A stretch of DNA of 64,000 nt, from positions 17,294 through 81,293 of the forward strand of contig NZ_JACXZT010000015.1 in assembly GCF_014779595.1 (NCBI RefSeq). Direction: 5' to 3'. This document shows, in pieces, positions 63,898 to 64,000 of the stretch (positions are counted from its first letter, which is position 1; each line of letters starts with the position of its first letter). This DNA is from Halomonas sp. ML-15. Lineage in GTDB: Bacteria; Pseudomonadota; Gammaproteobacteria; Pseudomonadales; Halomonadaceae. The position numbers and the translations under genes were made by a program. The notes beneath the pieces are model-generated. The model was not told where the DNA came from and made no database searches. It was given only the letters and a program-made list of their open reading frames with translations.

Positions 63898-64000
63898 ACT
63901 CCGTTTGGGGTCAAGCATTCATATGCTCGTCGCTGAAGAGCAACGACGAATCGAATGGCGTTTGATTCTGCATGCAGGCCCACAGGCCGGTGAGGTACTT
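63898..64000 (-). mobile_element. End of an insertion sequence inserted in a REP unit
   Basis: From about 63898 the sequence leaves the REP consensus (CCAATGTAGGAGCG is expected, CCAATGTAGATACTCC is found) and runs into the 3' end of a transposase-like frame. Only this end is in the window. REP sequences are known targets of IS110/IS1111-type elements. Confidence 0.5.
63911..64000 (-). CDS. C-terminal fragment of a probable IS110-type transposase (partial)
   Basis: The last 29 codons of a frame entering from the right edge: YLTGLWACMQNQTPFDSSLL followed by FSDEHMNA and a stop. A hydrophobic helix followed by 'TPFD' resembles the C-terminal end of IS110-family (RNA-guided DEDD) transposases. 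The sample is too short to be sure. Other frames through this stretch are mixtures with REP sequence and are not credible. Confidence 0.45.
   Translation of the reverse strand, partial: KYLTGLWACMQNQTPFDSSLLFSDEHMNA

Noticed and set aside
63506..63983. Open frames through the terminal REP array
   Set aside because: Their repetitive peptides come from palindromic DNA, and no start signals are present.
1..64000. Many long open frames opposite or shifted to real genes, for example 2689-4335 plus, 8001-9212 minus, 38905-40311 plus, 42207-43796 plus, 52803-54290 minus
   Set aside because: High GC makes stop-free shadows common. These frames lack family motifs and lie fully over well-identified genes.

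Overview
The window looks like chromosomal DNA of a high-GC gammaproteobacterium. A Halomonas-like member of the Halomonadaceae fits best. The evidence is the base composition, a complete Na+-translocating NADH:quinone reductase operon, a Pseudomonas-like backbone order (topA-DUF6586; mfd-gap-nqrABCDEF-apbE-nqrM-sthA; pilBCD-coaE-yacG), a Tus-like protein, and abundant REP-type palindromes. Genus is an inference. I saw no rRNA, tRNA or CRISPR.

Layout. 1-4203 (minus): start of a type VI secretion operon, tssB-tssC-tssE-tssF, with tssF running off the left edge. 4569-7707 (minus): xseB-ispA-dxs isoprenoid operon. 7956-11744 (plus): serA, trhO, a DMT exporter and a 77-codon unknown gene. 11751-22221 (minus): an eleven-gene carboxylate catabolic cluster (type III CoA-transferase, crotonase-fold protein, TctC-TctB-TctA importer, hotdog thioesterase, TauE/SafE permease, FadR-type GntR regulator, DHDPS-family aldolase/lyase, FMN alpha-hydroxyacid dehydrogenase, enolase-superfamily enzyme) led by a 24-bp palindrome. 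22452-27696: pyk, divergent topA and two small conserved genes. 27874-34873 (plus): an RND efflux operon in the order outer-membrane factor, adaptor, pump, then a NYN-domain gene. 34895-35815: a GIY-YIG-like gene bracketed by inverted copies of a structured repeat. 35954-40146: ABC-F ATPase (ybiT type), two L,D-transpeptidases and an Lpp-like lipoprotein. 40191-54266: mfd, gap, nqrA-F, a shortened ApbE-like protein, nqrM and sthA. 54267-58105 (minus genes): REP array, tus-like gene, yacG, coaE, vapBC and pilD. 58127-62780: a DUF2283 gene with a frameshifted DUF4258 partner, pilC, pilB and the pilin gene. 62907-64000: a CigR-like protein, a second REP array, and the end of a probable IS110-type transposase that interrupts a REP unit.

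How parts work together. pyk and gap both carry palindromes resembling HexR sites, which suggests joint control of lower glycolysis. The nqr operon makes the sodium pump with its maturation factors, next to a soluble transhydrogenase. An L,D-transpeptidase lies beside a lipoprotein ending in lysine, as needed for anchoring the outer membrane to peptidoglycan. The pilBCD-coaE-yacG block is interrupted at both junctions flanking pilD by toxin-antitoxin-like pairs.

Strongest novelty candidate: a dispersed element of about 106-195 bp (34895-35000 minus, 35621-35815 plus, 59941-60050 plus). Its copies keep the same branched fold through compensatory base changes while neighbouring motifs stay fixed, which suggests selection on a folded nucleic acid. 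Two copies bracket a GIY-YIG-like gene in inverted orientation.
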